The notes: generated by a model not told the origin, from the letters alone. A DNA stretch of 64,000 nt from Streptococcus pneumoniae (GCF_001113365.1 NZ_CKYA01000007.1:45377-109376); one strand, 5' to 3'. Shown: positions 29,370 through 37,615, counted from the first letter of the stretch. Numbers and translations are program-made.

Positions 29370-29403
29370 AAACCAGGCTCCTTTCTTTTCCCTCTTACTT
29401 ATC

Positions 29404-29411
29404 TATTCGAA
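29404..29411 (-). promoter_or_regulatory. SigX cin-box-like element, unit 3
   Basis: TTCGAATA preceded by seven T residues, 34 nt upstream of the micropeptide ATG. Confidence 0.5.
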
Positions 29412-29443
29412 AAAAATTTCGAAAATGTACAACTAAATTAAAT

Positions 29444-29494
29444 TTATTTGAAAAATAATTTAGTAAACCATGGATAGAAAATTGGTAGACACAT
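29444..29494 (-). CDS. 16-residue micropeptide, array unit 2
   Basis: MCLPIFYPWFTKLFFK behind AAAGGAG. Same core as unit 3 with a cysteine at position 2. Repeated strong ribosome sites argue that these short frames are translated. Confidence 0.65.
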   Translation of the reverse strand: MCLPIFYPWFTKLFFK

Positions 29495-29528
29495 AAACCA
29501 AACTCCTTTCTGTTTCCTCTTACTTATC

Positions 29529-29536
29529 TATTCGAA
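29529..29536 (-). promoter_or_regulatory. SigX cin-box-like element, unit 2
   Basis: TTCGAATA preceded by a T-run, 34 nt upstream of the micropeptide ATG. Confidence 0.5.
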
Positions 29537-29568
29537 AAAAATTTCGAAAATGTACAACTAAATTAAAT

Positions 29569-29619
29569 TTATTTAAAAAATAACTCAGTGAACCATGGGT
29601 AGAACATTGATATAAACAT
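29569..29619 (-). CDS. 16-residue micropeptide, array unit 1
   Basis: MFISMFYPWFTELFFK behind AAGGAG. It keeps the YPWFT core and the LFFK end but has Glu12 instead of Lys, so it carries less charge. First unit after the response-regulator terminator. Confidence 0.62.
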   Translation of the reverse strand: MFISMFYPWFTELFFK

Positions 29620-29653
29620 GAACTAGTCTCCTTTCCTTTTCCTCTTACCTATC

Positions 29654-29661
29654 TATTCGAA
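29654..29661 (-). promoter_or_regulatory. SigX cin-box-like element, unit 1
   Basis: TTCGAATA after CTTCTTTT, 34 nt upstream of the first micropeptide ATG. With the other three boxes it suggests independent competence-linked transcription of each unit. Confidence 0.5.
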
Positions 29662-29670
29662 AAAGAAGTC

Positions 29671-29710
29671 AAAAAATAAGAATATCAGAAAATTTTCCGA
29701 TATTCTTATT
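29671..29710 (-). terminator. Terminator of the two-component operon
   Basis: Perfect 12-bp stem AATAAGAATATC / GATATTCTTATT followed by a T-run on the minus strand, just after the response-regulator stop. It separates the regulator operon from the micropeptide array. Confidence 0.85.
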
Positions 29711-29737
29711 GATAAATTTATTCAAGTCTAACAGATA

Positions 29738-30469
29738 TTAGACGTTGAGATGTTTTTTAAGGGTTCTTCTGGCTGTTCGTGATACGGGGAAATGCAAGCC
29801 TTCTAACAAGGTCACTTCTGTCGCAGTCATCTCTTCAATTGCCTGTAAACTGACTAAAGTATTGCGATTGGCATAGACAAAGTAATCTTTTTCAGCCTTG
29901 GCAGCGATATCCTTGAGACTGCCATAAATGGTCTTGATAGAATGATTGGCATAATAGACCTTGATACGATGGGATTCCACTGAGGTTTCAAAGGCTAAAA
30001 TCTCATGGTAGGGCAGAGTAAAGCCTCGTCTTCCCTCAAAACTATAGGTGAAGAGACGCATATTTTCTCTCTTGTCCACTGCCAGTACATAGTCCAGACA
30101 GCGCTCCATCTGATGACAGTAGTCCGCCTCTGGCTGATCCTTGGAAATAAAATCCAAGGCAGACAAGTGGTAGCGAAAAGCTAGAGGCAAGGCCTCCGAG
30201 TGCGTGGACACAAAGACAATACTTGTAAAAGGATCCCGCTCCCGAACCTGTTGAGCAACCTGAAAGCCCCGTTCACGCTCTCCATCAATCTCTAAATCCA
30301 ATAAATAGAGCTGGTAATGGTCAAAATACTGAGAATACTTTTCAACATCTCCATAGTTTTTAGCAATATCAATTTCCAATCTCAAATTGCGAGAGCGACC
30401 GATATCTAGTAAAGTCTGCTCTATCCGTCCTTGCTGGACTCTATCGTCTTCCAAAACTAAAATTCTCAT
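29738..30469 (-). CDS. LytTR-family response regulator (ComE/BlpR-like)
   Basis: 243 residues. The N-terminal receiver opens MRILVLEDDRVQQGRIEQ, with acidic residues at 7-9, phospho-acceptor Asp58 in LYLLDLEIDG and Lys in ISKD. The C-terminal LytTR DNA-binding domain (about 140-243) ends FPVSRTARRTLKKHLNV. It is clearly distinct from remembered pneumococcal ComE and BlpR sequences, though same family. It overlaps the kinase gene by 4 nt. Its targets probably include the neighbouring peptide genes; no matching 9-N12-9 site other than the one at comAB was found. Confidence 0.9.
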   Translation of the reverse strand: MRILVLEDDRVQQGRIEQTLLDIGRSRNLRLEIDIAKNYGDVEKYSQYFDHYQLYLLDLEIDGERERGFQVAQQVRERDPFTSIVFVSTHSEALPLAFRYHLSALDFISKDQPEADYCHQMERCLDYVLAVDKRENMRLFTYSFEGRRGFTLPYHEILAFETSVESHRIKVYYANHSIKTIYGSLKDIAAKAEKDYFVYANRNTLVSLQAIEEMTATEVTLLEGLHFPVSRTARRTLKKHLNV

Positions 30470-31812
30470 TCCTCTCCCCCTCGTTTCTCATCCTTAAATG
30501 GTAATTCTAAATCTTGTCTAAAAGTCGTCTCTCCTAGCTGGGTATCTAAGTTTAAATCATAATGAAAAACCATATCCTCCAAGGTCGCTAAACCCAGTCC
30601 ACTGTGGTTTCCCTTGGTAGAGTAACCCTTTTGACTGAGAATGATGGGATTCAGTTCTTCTTTCTTACGAGTGTTTTCAATGATAAAACGGACACTCCTA
30701 TCACCTGCCAATAAAGCAACCCGAATCTGCGGATTTTCCGCCTCACTGGCTGCCTCTAAGGCATTTGTCGTGAGGATAGAGAGGATACGGATAGCCTCCA
30801 ACATCGGCAAATCCAGCTCTTCGACAACCCCCACCGTCTCCAAACTAAAATGAATTCCCTGATTATCTGCCACAATCATAGCTTTTGCCAAGGTATTGCG
30901 AATGGCTATATCATGGATATTATGAAGATTAAAGGCCGTGTAATCTGCCTTCCTCAGCTTTTCATTTGTCTTTAAAAAGACATCTTGATAAATGGTAGAC
31001 ACCTCAGCCATATCTTGATTCGCTATGGCAGGCTCCATGCTAGCGACAATCCCTGCAAAATCATGACGGAAACCTCGAACCTCATCATAGAGATGACCCA
31101 ACTTATCCACCATCCCTTGCAAGGAACGATTTTCTTCTTCCTGTCTCTGAATGGTCTGCTCATCACGATAAACCTGCTCTAAGTGTCTGATATAAAAGAG
31201 CCAGGAGAAAAAGAGAATGAAAATCAGGAGAGAAATGGTCGTGTCAAAGCGAACGTAAAAAGAACTATTTCTATTGGTCATGAACGAAGAGAATATCCTA
31301 AATCCAGTCAGAGGTAGGATAATGAAAAAGCTCTTACGATAGTGGGTTTTAAAAGTATCTGAAAAGAATAAATCCAAATCCAAAGACCAACGCTTCATAA
31401 TTTTACAACATAGAAAGATTGATAATAAATCAAATACAGATCTATATAAAGTGGAAAACGAATCTACAAAACAACAAGGCTCACCAGATAATACACGAAT
31501 CCAAATTGTCAAAAATAAATAACGAATACTTTGAAAGAAGAGAAAAAGATACAGAGAAAGAAAAAAAGCTTCCCCTTTTCCCTTGTGCAATACTAGTAAA
31601 AAAATACAGTAAAAGAAGAGAATGATTCCTATATGAAATAATTCTCCAAATGTTTGGCGAGCAGATAAACTAATTAAAAATACAAGGACCCAATAACGTT
31701 TTTTATAAAATTCTGGGGAAATTTGAGCACCCAAATAAATAGTAGGAACCATGGTTGAAACGACTACCAACAGTATATATAGCACAGAAACTAAGAATTC
31801 TAAAATAATCAT
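30466..31812 (-). CDS. Peptide-pheromone histidine kinase (ComD/BlpH-like, HPK10)
   Basis: 448 residues. Six or seven hydrophobic segments fill the first 205 residues, followed by a coiled linker and a kinase domain with His250 (RGFRHDFAG), an N-box ILTTNALEAASE and a G-box NHSGLGLAT. This is the ComD/AgrC type that binds secreted peptides through its membrane domain. It follows the candidate pheromone gene by 33 nt and overlaps the regulator gene, so the three form one operon. The ligand is inferred from position. Confidence 0.9.
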   Translation of the reverse strand: MIILEFLVSVLYILLVVVSTMVPTIYLGAQISPEFYKKRYWVLVFLISLSARQTFGELFHIGIILFFYCIFLLVLHKGKGEAFFLSLYLFLFFQSIRYLFLTIWIRVLSGEPCCFVDSFSTLYRSVFDLLSIFLCCKIMKRWSLDLDLFFSDTFKTHYRKSFFIILPLTGFRIFSSFMTNRNSSFYVRFDTTISLLIFILFFSWLFYIRHLEQVYRDEQTIQRQEEENRSLQGMVDKLGHLYDEVRGFRHDFAGIVASMEPAIANQDMAEVSTIYQDVFLKTNEKLRKADYTAFNLHNIHDIAIRNTLAKAMIVADNQGIHFSLETVGVVEELDLPMLEAIRILSILTTNALEAASEAENPQIRVALLAGDRSVRFIIENTRKKEELNPIILSQKGYSTKGNHSGLGLATLEDMVFHYDLNLDTQLGETTFRQDLELPFKDEKRGGEE

Positions 31813-31845
31813 AAATAAATCTAATCTCTAACGAATACTGTGAAT

Positions 31846-31992
31846 TTAAGCAAAGTGTCTACCCGTACTAAATAACTTATCGCACCATTTTACGGCATCT
31901 TCAAAAATCCCTCCACCATTCACTTTCTCCAAAGCCTCTGGAGTTAATTCTTCAAATTGTTTCAATTCTACAAATATATTTTTCATTTCCAT
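31846..31992 (-). CDS. Candidate double-glycine pheromone precursor (ComC-like)
   Basis: 48 residues. Leader MEMKNIFVELKQFEELTPEA then LEKVNGG (27 residues), with the hydrophobic spacing typical of ComC/BlpC leaders. The 21-residue mature part starts GIFEDAVKWCDKLF and ends HFA; it has one cysteine. AAAAGGAG ends 8 nt before the ATG. Its position directly before a ComD-like kinase matches comCDE and blp layouts. The mature sequence does not match CSP-1, CSP-2 or BlpC as I know them. Export by ComAB is likely. Confidence 0.82.
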   Translation of the reverse strand: MEMKNIFVELKQFEELTPEALEKVNGGGIFEDAVKWCDKLFSTGRHFA

Positions 31993-32044
31993 GACAGACT
32001 CCTTTTCATTATTTTATAGATAACTCTATCCCCTGCTCCATCTA
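31993..32044 (-). promoter_or_regulatory. Promoter region of the pheromone operon
   Basis: Only about 55 bp separate the upstream terminator from the pheromone ATG. A -10-like TATAAAAT lies around 32012-32019, but no good -35 is seen, which would fit an activator-dependent promoter. Confidence 0.4.
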
Positions 32045-32089
32045 CAAAAGGCTTTAGTTTCCTTTTAAAATACAAGAAATCTAAAGCCT
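32045..32089 (-). terminator. Terminator of the upstream choline-binding protein gene
   Basis: Stem AGGCTTTAG / CTAAAGCCT with a 23-nt loop followed by TTTT on the minus strand. Confidence 0.75.
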
Positions 32090-32144
32090 CCTGAAAATGG
32101 TATATTGGTTAGAGTGTTAACAATTAGTTGTGAAGATATTATTT

Positions 32145-33314
32145 TTATTTAACCACAACCACTTTATAATATTCGTTTGAGTGTGGAGATTCAATCTTAA
32201 TTTTTTCACCGTATAAACCATCGATTTCTTTATCCAGATAATCTGAAACTCCTGATGGCAAGCGTTTCATCTTAAGAATTTCACCAGATTGATCCGCATA
32301 GACTAGGATGTGATAGTGGGTTGTAGCCATACCATCATCAATCAATACAAAGTAACCTGTTTTGAGCTTACCTTGCTCATTTTCTAAATAGTATAGTTTA
32401 TTGTTATTGATTGTAAAGTGGGTAGCTCCAAGACGAAGTCGTGCACCTGGATTTTCTAAATAGACATCATTGCCAACTTTTTTAATCTCTGAATAGGTTG
32501 TCATTGCTGGGATATTAACCACACGATGTCCATTTTCATCAAAGTAGTAGCGATTTGGTAAGTTTTGGAAGTTCTGTACAACTGCCTTAGGATCAATTTC
32601 TTGTCCTTCTTCTTTATTATCCACTAAAGCTAAGGTAGTATTTGCAACCTCATCCCCATATTTGTTAGAAAACTTCTTGAACTCTGGTCTGATATACCAA
32701 GTGTTTTTTTCAATAATAACATCGTCACCTTTAGCATTTAGCAAATATTCTTGCCCATCTCCAAGTTTGACAATATCATGAATATTGTATCCAGCATCTT
32801 TTCTATTTGCTAGATAGCCATCCTTACCAATGACATAACTTTCCCCATCACTGGCTGGAACAGCTCTATCTGCGACCATAGCACCTGATTTTTCAAAGTA
32901 AGACCATTTACCATTTGGAGTCGCCCATCCTGTTGCCATAGCGCCACTGTCTTTGAGATAGTACCAAGTAGACCCTTCTTTGTACCAACCTGTACGCATG
33001 GCACCACTATTAGCTAGTGAGTACCATGTGTTGCCTTCCTTGTACCAGCCAGTACGCATAGCTCCACTATCTGCTAGTGAATACCATGTATCACCGTCTT
33101 TGAGCCATCCTGTCTGCATTTTTCCAGAACCGTCAAAATGGTACCAAGAACCAGCATTTTGTACCCATTTATCCTTAGCTAAACTGCCATCTTGTGAAAG
33201 ATTCCAGTCAGCACCATTTTTAACCCAAGTATCTGCAGCCTGTGCTTGGTTAATAGACAAAAGCAGACCAGCACCTGCAAGCAAACCAAGAGTAAGTAAT
33301 TTAGATTTTTTCAT
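32145..33314 (-). CDS. Choline-binding protein with N-terminal binding repeats and unknown C-terminal domain
   Basis: 389 residues. Signal peptide 1-26 (cut after QAQA). Residues about 28-150 are six or so choline-binding repeats (WVKNG..., TGWYKEGNTWYSLANSGAM). Residues about 150-389 form an unrecognised domain rich in beta-type sequence (YVIGKDGYL, RYYFDENGHRVV, YHILVYADQSGEIL). Anchored to choline on teichoic acid at the cell surface. Repeats at the N-terminus are the less common arrangement, as in LytB/LytC. A consensus promoter is at 33373-33401 and a terminator follows, so it is its own unit. Confidence 0.85.
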   Translation of the reverse strand: MKKSKLLTLGLLAGAGLLLSINQAQAADTWVKNGADWNLSQDGSLAKDKWVQNAGSWYHFDGSGKMQTGWLKDGDTWYSLADSGAMRTGWYKEGNTWYSLANSGAMRTGWYKEGSTWYYLKDSGAMATGWATPNGKWSYFEKSGAMVADRAVPASDGESYVIGKDGYLANRKDAGYNIHDIVKLGDGQEYLLNAKGDDVIIEKNTWYIRPEFKKFSNKYGDEVANTTLALVDNKEEGQEIDPKAVVQNFQNLPNRYYFDENGHRVVNIPAMTTYSEIKKVGNDVYLENPGARLRLGATHFTINNNKLYYLENEQGKLKTGYFVLIDDGMATTHYHILVYADQSGEILKMKRLPSGVSDYLDKEIDGLYGEKIKIESPHSNEYYKVVVVK

Positions 33315-33372
33315 AGCTATTTCCTCCTTTATCGAACAGCTATAAGAGGGCTTCCCCTCTTTATTTAGCTAT

Positions 33373-33401
33373 ATTCTAATACTTTTCATTGTCAAAGTCA
33401 A
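33373..33401 (-). promoter_or_regulatory. Promoter of the 389-residue CBP gene
   Basis: -35 TTGACT (33396-33401), 17-bp spacer, -10 TAGAAT (33373-33378). Confidence 0.75.
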
Positions 33402-33426
33402 TAATATTGTGAAAAATTAGACAATA

Positions 33427-34281
33427 TTACCAATATCTACGAATTGTATTTTGAGTAATACCGTATTGATTCATATAAGAAACATATTGACCCGGATATG
33501 GAGCATGAACTACCTTTCCACCACCAACATAAATACCTACATGATCATTTGTCTCTTCACTATTATACAAAATCAAATCTCCAGCTTGTTGAGAACCATT
33601 ACTTACATAGCTTCCTCCTGTTGCTTGATCATAGGTTACTCTAGGAATACTAATATCAAACTTAGCATGAATGGCCATCGTAAATCCTGAGCAATCTACG
33701 CCACTGTTCAAATCTGACCCACCCCAAACATAGGGGATTTTCCCTACAAATGTCTCGGCATATTCACCAAGTGCCTGTCCACGATTTTCTACCCATACAC
33801 CACTGTCTCTAAAGAAGTATGGTGTACCATTCACACGTTGATAACCAGTGACCATAGCACCACTAGCAGATAAGTAGTAATAATTACCATCAGGTTGAAT
33901 CCAAGTATTTTCTTTCATCCATCCTTGGTCATCAAAATAGTACCACTTGTCATCTAATTGTTCCCAATTTTTAGCATAACCACCTGAACCGTATTTAAAC
34001 CACCATTTACCATTGGTTTGCATCCATGTTCCTTTCGGATCACGATATTGATTGAAAGCTTTCTTCTCTTGATTGCCCTCTGCTTGAGTTTCTTTATCTT
34101 CAAAACCAATCAATTTTACTTGATCAGCTTCTTCAGCTTTTATCTTGCCTTGATTAACTAATTGAGCAATCGCTTCTTTCTCACTTTCTGATGGGGAATC
34201 AGCATAGGCTACCGTAGTATTTGCTAGGAGAACGCCTCCTGCAAGAACTAACAAACTAGAATAAAGATATTTTTTCATCAT
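33427..34281 (-). CDS. Choline-binding NlpC/P60 peptidoglycan hydrolase
   Basis: 284 residues. Signal peptide to about residue 27 (AYA), a charged linker, four choline-binding repeats (about 80-165), then an NlpC/P60 peptidase with Cys in GVDCSGFTMA, His in NDHVGIYVGGGKVVHAP. Such enzymes cut gamma-D-Glu-diamino-acid bonds in cell-wall stem peptides. Surface, choline-anchored. Possible roles are wall remodelling, cell separation or attack on relatives. It could start at the second Met (34278). A TATAAT -10 lies upstream in GGGGATATAATGG. Confidence 0.88.
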   Translation of the reverse strand: MMKKYLYSSLLVLAGGVLLANTTVAYADSPSESEKEAIAQLVNQGKIKAEEADQVKLIGFEDKETQAEGNQEKKAFNQYRDPKGTWMQTNGKWWFKYGSGGYAKNWEQLDDKWYYFDDQGWMKENTWIQPDGNYYYLSASGAMVTGYQRVNGTPYFFRDSGVWVENRGQALGEYAETFVGKIPYVWGGSDLNSGVDCSGFTMAIHAKFDISIPRVTYDQATGGSYVSNGSQQAGDLILYNSEETNDHVGIYVGGGKVVHAPYPGQYVSYMNQYGITQNTIRRYW

Positions 34282-34413
34282 AAAAATCCTTTCTTTTTTC
34301 TCCTTTTTGGAGATTAATTTTTTCTAACTCCATTATATCCCCTATTTGTCCTCAGATTTCTCCTGTCCCTAGAAAGACTAAATCTGTTCCTAAACGGTCA
34401 TTTAAAGCAAATA

Positions 34414-34441
34414 AAAAATTCCAAAGCAAATGCCTTGGAAC
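34414..34441 (-). terminator. Terminator after acpP
   Basis: Stem TTCCAAGGCA / TGCTTTGGAA followed by TTTTTT on the minus strand. Confidence 0.85.
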
Positions 34442-34450
34442 TTCTTATCT

Positions 34451-34684
34451 TTATTTTGCTTGAATGATTTTAACCACATCTCCTACGCTCTGCAGTTGGT
34501 CAATTTCTTCGTCGCTGATCTCGATATTAAATTCATCTTCCAGTGTCAAGATAAACTCCATCAAGTCAACTGAGTCAGCATCCAAATCGTCTTTCAGACT
34601 CAAAGCTTCGGTCACTACAAAGTCCTCTCCCTGTCGCTCTTGGATAATGGTCACAATACGGTTAAAAATTTCTTTTTCTGTCAT
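34451..34684 (-). CDS. acpP: Acyl carrier protein
   Basis: 77-residue ACP with the phosphopantetheine serine Ser38 in DADSVDLMEF. It follows plsX by 5 nt; plsX-acpP linkage is a common arrangement. Streptococci often have a second acp in the fab cluster, so this may be the copy serving phospholipid rather than fatty-acid synthesis. Confidence 0.93.
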   Translation of the reverse strand: MTEKEIFNRIVTIIQERQGEDFVVTEALSLKDDLDADSVDLMEFILTLEDEFNIEISDEEIDQLQSVGDVVKIIQAK

Positions 34685-34689
34685 CTCTT

Positions 34690-35682
34690 TTATTCTCCTG
34701 AAAATTCACGCGCAGTCTGGGCAACTACGTCTGTTTCTAGCATGGTACGAATCTGGCGAATCGTACTATAGACAGCCTTGGCATCGCTTGAGCCATGAGT
34801 CTTGACAACAGGTGCCTTAACACCAAACAAGACCGCTCCACCAACATCTGAGTAGTTGAGCTGTTTTTTCAAACCTCTGAGGCTGTCCTTGAGAAGGAGG
34901 GCGCCTAGTTTCGCTCGAAGACCACCACCTGTAATAGCAGTCTTGAGCAAGCTCATGATTCCCATGGCTGTCCCTTCAATGGATTTGAGCACAGCGTTTC
35001 CCGTGAAACCATCTGCCACGACAACATCTGCAACGCCATTCATCAAATCACGCGCTTCCACATTTCCGATAAAGTTTAAACTTTCATCAGCCACTAGTAA
35101 TTCATAGGTTTCCTTACGAAGCGGGTCGCCCTTACTACTCTCTGTTCCGTTGTTGAGCAAGCCAACACGTGGTTTTGCAATTCCACGGACATTTTTAGCA
35201 TAGAAGGAACCTAGAACCGCGTATTGATGGAGGTGCTGAGCTGTATTTTCCGCATTAGCACCAAGGTCAAGCATGTCAAAACCTTTCCCATCTACAGTCG
35301 GCAAGGTTGACATAAGCCCAGGACGATCGATGTTCTTGATACGACCCACGATGAAAAATCCTGCTGCTAGTAAAGCACCTGTATTCCCAGCCGATAGGAC
35401 AGCATCTGCTTCACCCTCTTTGACAGCCTTGGCCGCCAAGACCATACTGGCATTTTTCTTCTTCCGAATAGCTCTCGTAGGTTCATCGTCTGAATCAATC
35501 TTTTCATCCGTATGGATAATGCTGACGCGCTCTGTCGCTGTCAGATATTGCTTGATTTTACTTTCATCTCCGTAGAGTTGAACCTCAATATCTGAAAAGT
35601 CAGCTAGGGCTTGATTGACACCCTCAACGATGGCCTGAGGTGCGTAATCGCCTCCCATGGCATCTACTGCAATTTTTTTCAT
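34690..35682 (-). CDS. plsX: Phosphate acyltransferase PlsX
   Basis: 330-residue enzyme making acyl-phosphate from acyl-ACP for phosphatidic acid synthesis. Opens MKKIAVDAMGGDYAPQAIVEG; the motifs SAGNTGALLAAGFFIVGRI and NIGNVEARD-like NFIGNVEARDLM are present. Overlaps recO by 4 nt. Confidence 0.96.
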   Translation of the reverse strand: MKKIAVDAMGGDYAPQAIVEGVNQALADFSDIEVQLYGDESKIKQYLTATERVSIIHTDEKIDSDDEPTRAIRKKKNASMVLAAKAVKEGEADAVLSAGNTGALLAAGFFIVGRIKNIDRPGLMSTLPTVDGKGFDMLDLGANAENTAQHLHQYAVLGSFYAKNVRGIAKPRVGLLNNGTESSKGDPLRKETYELLVADESLNFIGNVEARDLMNGVADVVVADGFTGNAVLKSIEGTAMGIMSLLKTAITGGGLRAKLGALLLKDSLRGLKKQLNYSDVGGAVLFGVKAPVVKTHGSSDAKAVYSTIRQIRTMLETDVVAQTAREFSGE

Positions 35683-36449
35683 TTCTTTTCCTCTTTTAGT
35701 AATTGTCCCCAGTCTGCTAGGGAATCAATAAATTTCTTTGATTTTAGGTGAATCCCAACGTACTCTTCGTAGAGCTGATCCATAAACTGGCGTAAGTCTT
35801 GCTTGATTTCAGACTTGAGCGAAATGGTCTCCAAGGTCTCAAAATCAATGGCTTGAAATTGATTGAGCAGATAAGGGATATTGGGATTGAGATGGCAACG
35901 TCTCTCATCCTCATGATAATGCTCTGAACAGAGGCAGGCTCCATATTTGAAAGAAAAGTCAAAAGCCTGACCGACCCGATGGCAGAAGATACACTCATTA
36001 AAATTGAGGCTAATCCCAAATCGAGTCAAGATTTGGATTTCAAAAATATTAGTCAAAACCTGATAATCCAAGCCAGCTTCCATCAACTCCAAAGTCTTTT
36101 GCAAAAAAGCAAACAAGGGAGCATCCTGCTGATTGTCCTGCAAACTAGCATCTGCAAGAGCAGCCACATAGGTCGCATAGGCCATGACAAAGAGGTCGCT
36201 ATTAATCTTAGGAAAAGTCATCACCTCATGATAGTCCTCAATGTAGCTAAGCCCGTCATCATTGATTCGTAAGAGAAATCGTGCCAGCACCAAGGGTTGA
36301 ATAACCGGCGCCAGCTTAGACTGACCAGCGTGTTTGACGAAAAACATCCGCTTACCAGCCTGCTCTGTAAAAATCTTGACAAGCTTATCATCCTCACGAA
36401 AATTGCGATTGTAGAGCACCAAGCCTTGACTCGTGATAGACTGAATCAT
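35679..36449 (-). CDS. recO: DNA repair protein RecO
   Basis: 256 residues. N-terminal OB fold (SQGLVLYNRNFREDDKLVKIFTE) and a C-terminal helical zinc-finger region (CIFCHRVGQAFDFS..GACLCSEH). Helps load RecA at gaps. Coupled to the aminotransferase upstream (4-nt overlap) and to plsX. Confidence 0.94.
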   Translation of the reverse strand: MIQSITSQGLVLYNRNFREDDKLVKIFTEQAGKRMFFVKHAGQSKLAPVIQPLVLARFLLRINDDGLSYIEDYHEVMTFPKINSDLFVMAYATYVAALADASLQDNQQDAPLFAFLQKTLELMEAGLDYQVLTNIFEIQILTRFGISLNFNECIFCHRVGQAFDFSFKYGACLCSEHYHEDERRCHLNPNIPYLLNQFQAIDFETLETISLKSEIKQDLRQFMDQLYEEYVGIHLKSKKFIDSLADWGQLLKEEKK

Positions 36450-37615
36450 GCTTCTCTCATGTACTCCTCAAGTCGTTTCATGGCTTCTTTGATAGTCTCC
36501 ATGCTAGCCGCATAAGATAGGCGAACATATCCTTCTCCGTAGCGCCCAAAAGCTGCACCCGGGATAAAGGCAACAGCCTTCTTCTGAGCAAAATCCTTCA
36601 AAAAAGCAAAGGAGTCTTGATTGTAGTCCGCTGGAATCTTAGCAAAGATATAGAAGGCACCGTCTGGTTTGATAATCTCAAAACCAAGAGCAGTCATCTT
36701 TTCGATAATATAGTCCCGACGCTGGATGTATTCCTTCTTCATAGGCTCCGCATCGTTTTTACCAGCTGTCAAAGCTTCTACCGCAGCATGTTGAGCCATG
36801 GTATTTGCGGCAGTAACCAAGTACTGGTGACTCTTGATTAACTGGGCTGTGAAGGCTGCAGGAGCGAAAATCAGACCCAAACGCCAACCGGTCATAGCAT
36901 GTGATTTAGACAAACCATTGATAATAATAGCCTGGTCTCTCAACATAGTTCCCAGAGACACATGGGCTTCGCCTGTGTAGGTCAATTCTGAGTAAACCTC
37001 ATCACAGACAACGAAAATCTCGTACTTGCGTAAAACAGCTGCCAAGGCCTCCAACTGCTCCCGACTATAGGTAATTCCTGTCGGATTAGCTGGATAGTTA
37101 AGAATAACCGCCTTGAGCTTATCACCCTGCTCCAAAATGGCCTTTTCCAACATCTCAGGAGTCAAGACAAACTCATTTTCAGTTGTATCAATCTCGACAA
37201 TCTCTGCCCCAACTAGATTGACAATCGGTTCATAACCTGGATAGGCAGGAGCTGGCAAGAGCACCTTGTCTCCCTCTTCCAAAATAGCTGTCAAAGTAGC
37301 AGATAAGGCCTCTGTCGCCCCAATGGTCACCAAGATTTCATTTTCAGGAGCATAGTCCAGTTGGTACTTTTCCTTAACAAAGTCACTAGCTGCCTGACGT
37401 AGAGTCAGCAAACCACTCATCCCTGTATAGTAGGATTGGTTCTGATCAATCGCTCGCTTGGCCGCCTCCTTGACATGGTCTGGCGTTGTAAAATCAGGTT
37501 CCCCCAAGGTCAAACGCAAGACCCCAGGAATCTCCGAAATAGCCTGGTCAAACTGACGAATCAACGAAACTTGAATCTTATCTAACTGTTTATTAAAGCG
37601 CTTAGTTAAGTCCAT
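36446..37615 (-). CDS. araT: Pyridoxal-phosphate aminotransferase (aromatic amino acid type)
   Basis: 389-residue class I/II aminotransferase. Substrate-binding start (IPGVLRLTLGEPDFTTPDHV), NPTGITYSREQ and the PLP lysine motif GLSKSHAMTGWRLG are present. The AraT assignment rests on genomic context and similarity in memory; other aminotransferases of this class cannot be excluded. Confidence 0.88.
   Translation of the reverse strand: MDLTKRFNKQLDKIQVSLIRQFDQAISEIPGVLRLTLGEPDFTTPDHVKEAAKRAIDQNQSYYTGMSGLLTLRQAASDFVKEKYQLDYAPENEILVTIGATEALSATLTAILEEGDKVLLPAPAYPGYEPIVNLVGAEIVEIDTTENEFVLTPEMLEKAILEQGDKLKAVILNYPANPTGITYSREQLEALAAVLRKYEIFVVCDEVYSELTYTGEAHVSLGTMLRDQAIIINGLSKSHAMTGWRLGLIFAPAAFTAQLIKSHQYLVTAANTMAQHAAVEALTAGKNDAEPMKKEYIQRRDYIIEKMTALGFEIIKPDGAFYIFAKIPADYNQDSFAFLKDFAQKKAVAFIPGAAFGRYGEGYVRLSYAASMETIKEAMKRLEEYMREA

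Larger units (their letters stand above)
29156..29661 (-). repeat. Tandem array of about 125-bp micropeptide units
   Basis: Four intact units spaced 124-125 bp (ATGs at 29619, 29494, 29369, 29245), plus a decayed one. Each holds, in order, TTTT-rich sequence, TTCGAATA box, purine-rich leader, AAGGAG, a 17-codon ORF, and a conserved spacer with TTTAGTTGTACATTTTCGAA. Units 2 and 3 are almost identical; 1 and 4 have drifted mainly at coding positions while keeping box, ribosome site and frame. Confidence 0.85.

Noticed and set aside
29156..29661. Regularly spaced repeats that could suggest a CRISPR array
   Set aside because: Units are 125 bp and contain conserved ORFs and ribosome sites; there are no short repeats with unique spacers and no cas genes.
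31831..31838. AACGAATA on the plus strand near the pheromone gene as a competence box
   Set aside because: No gene starts downstream on that strand and no T-rich tract precedes it.
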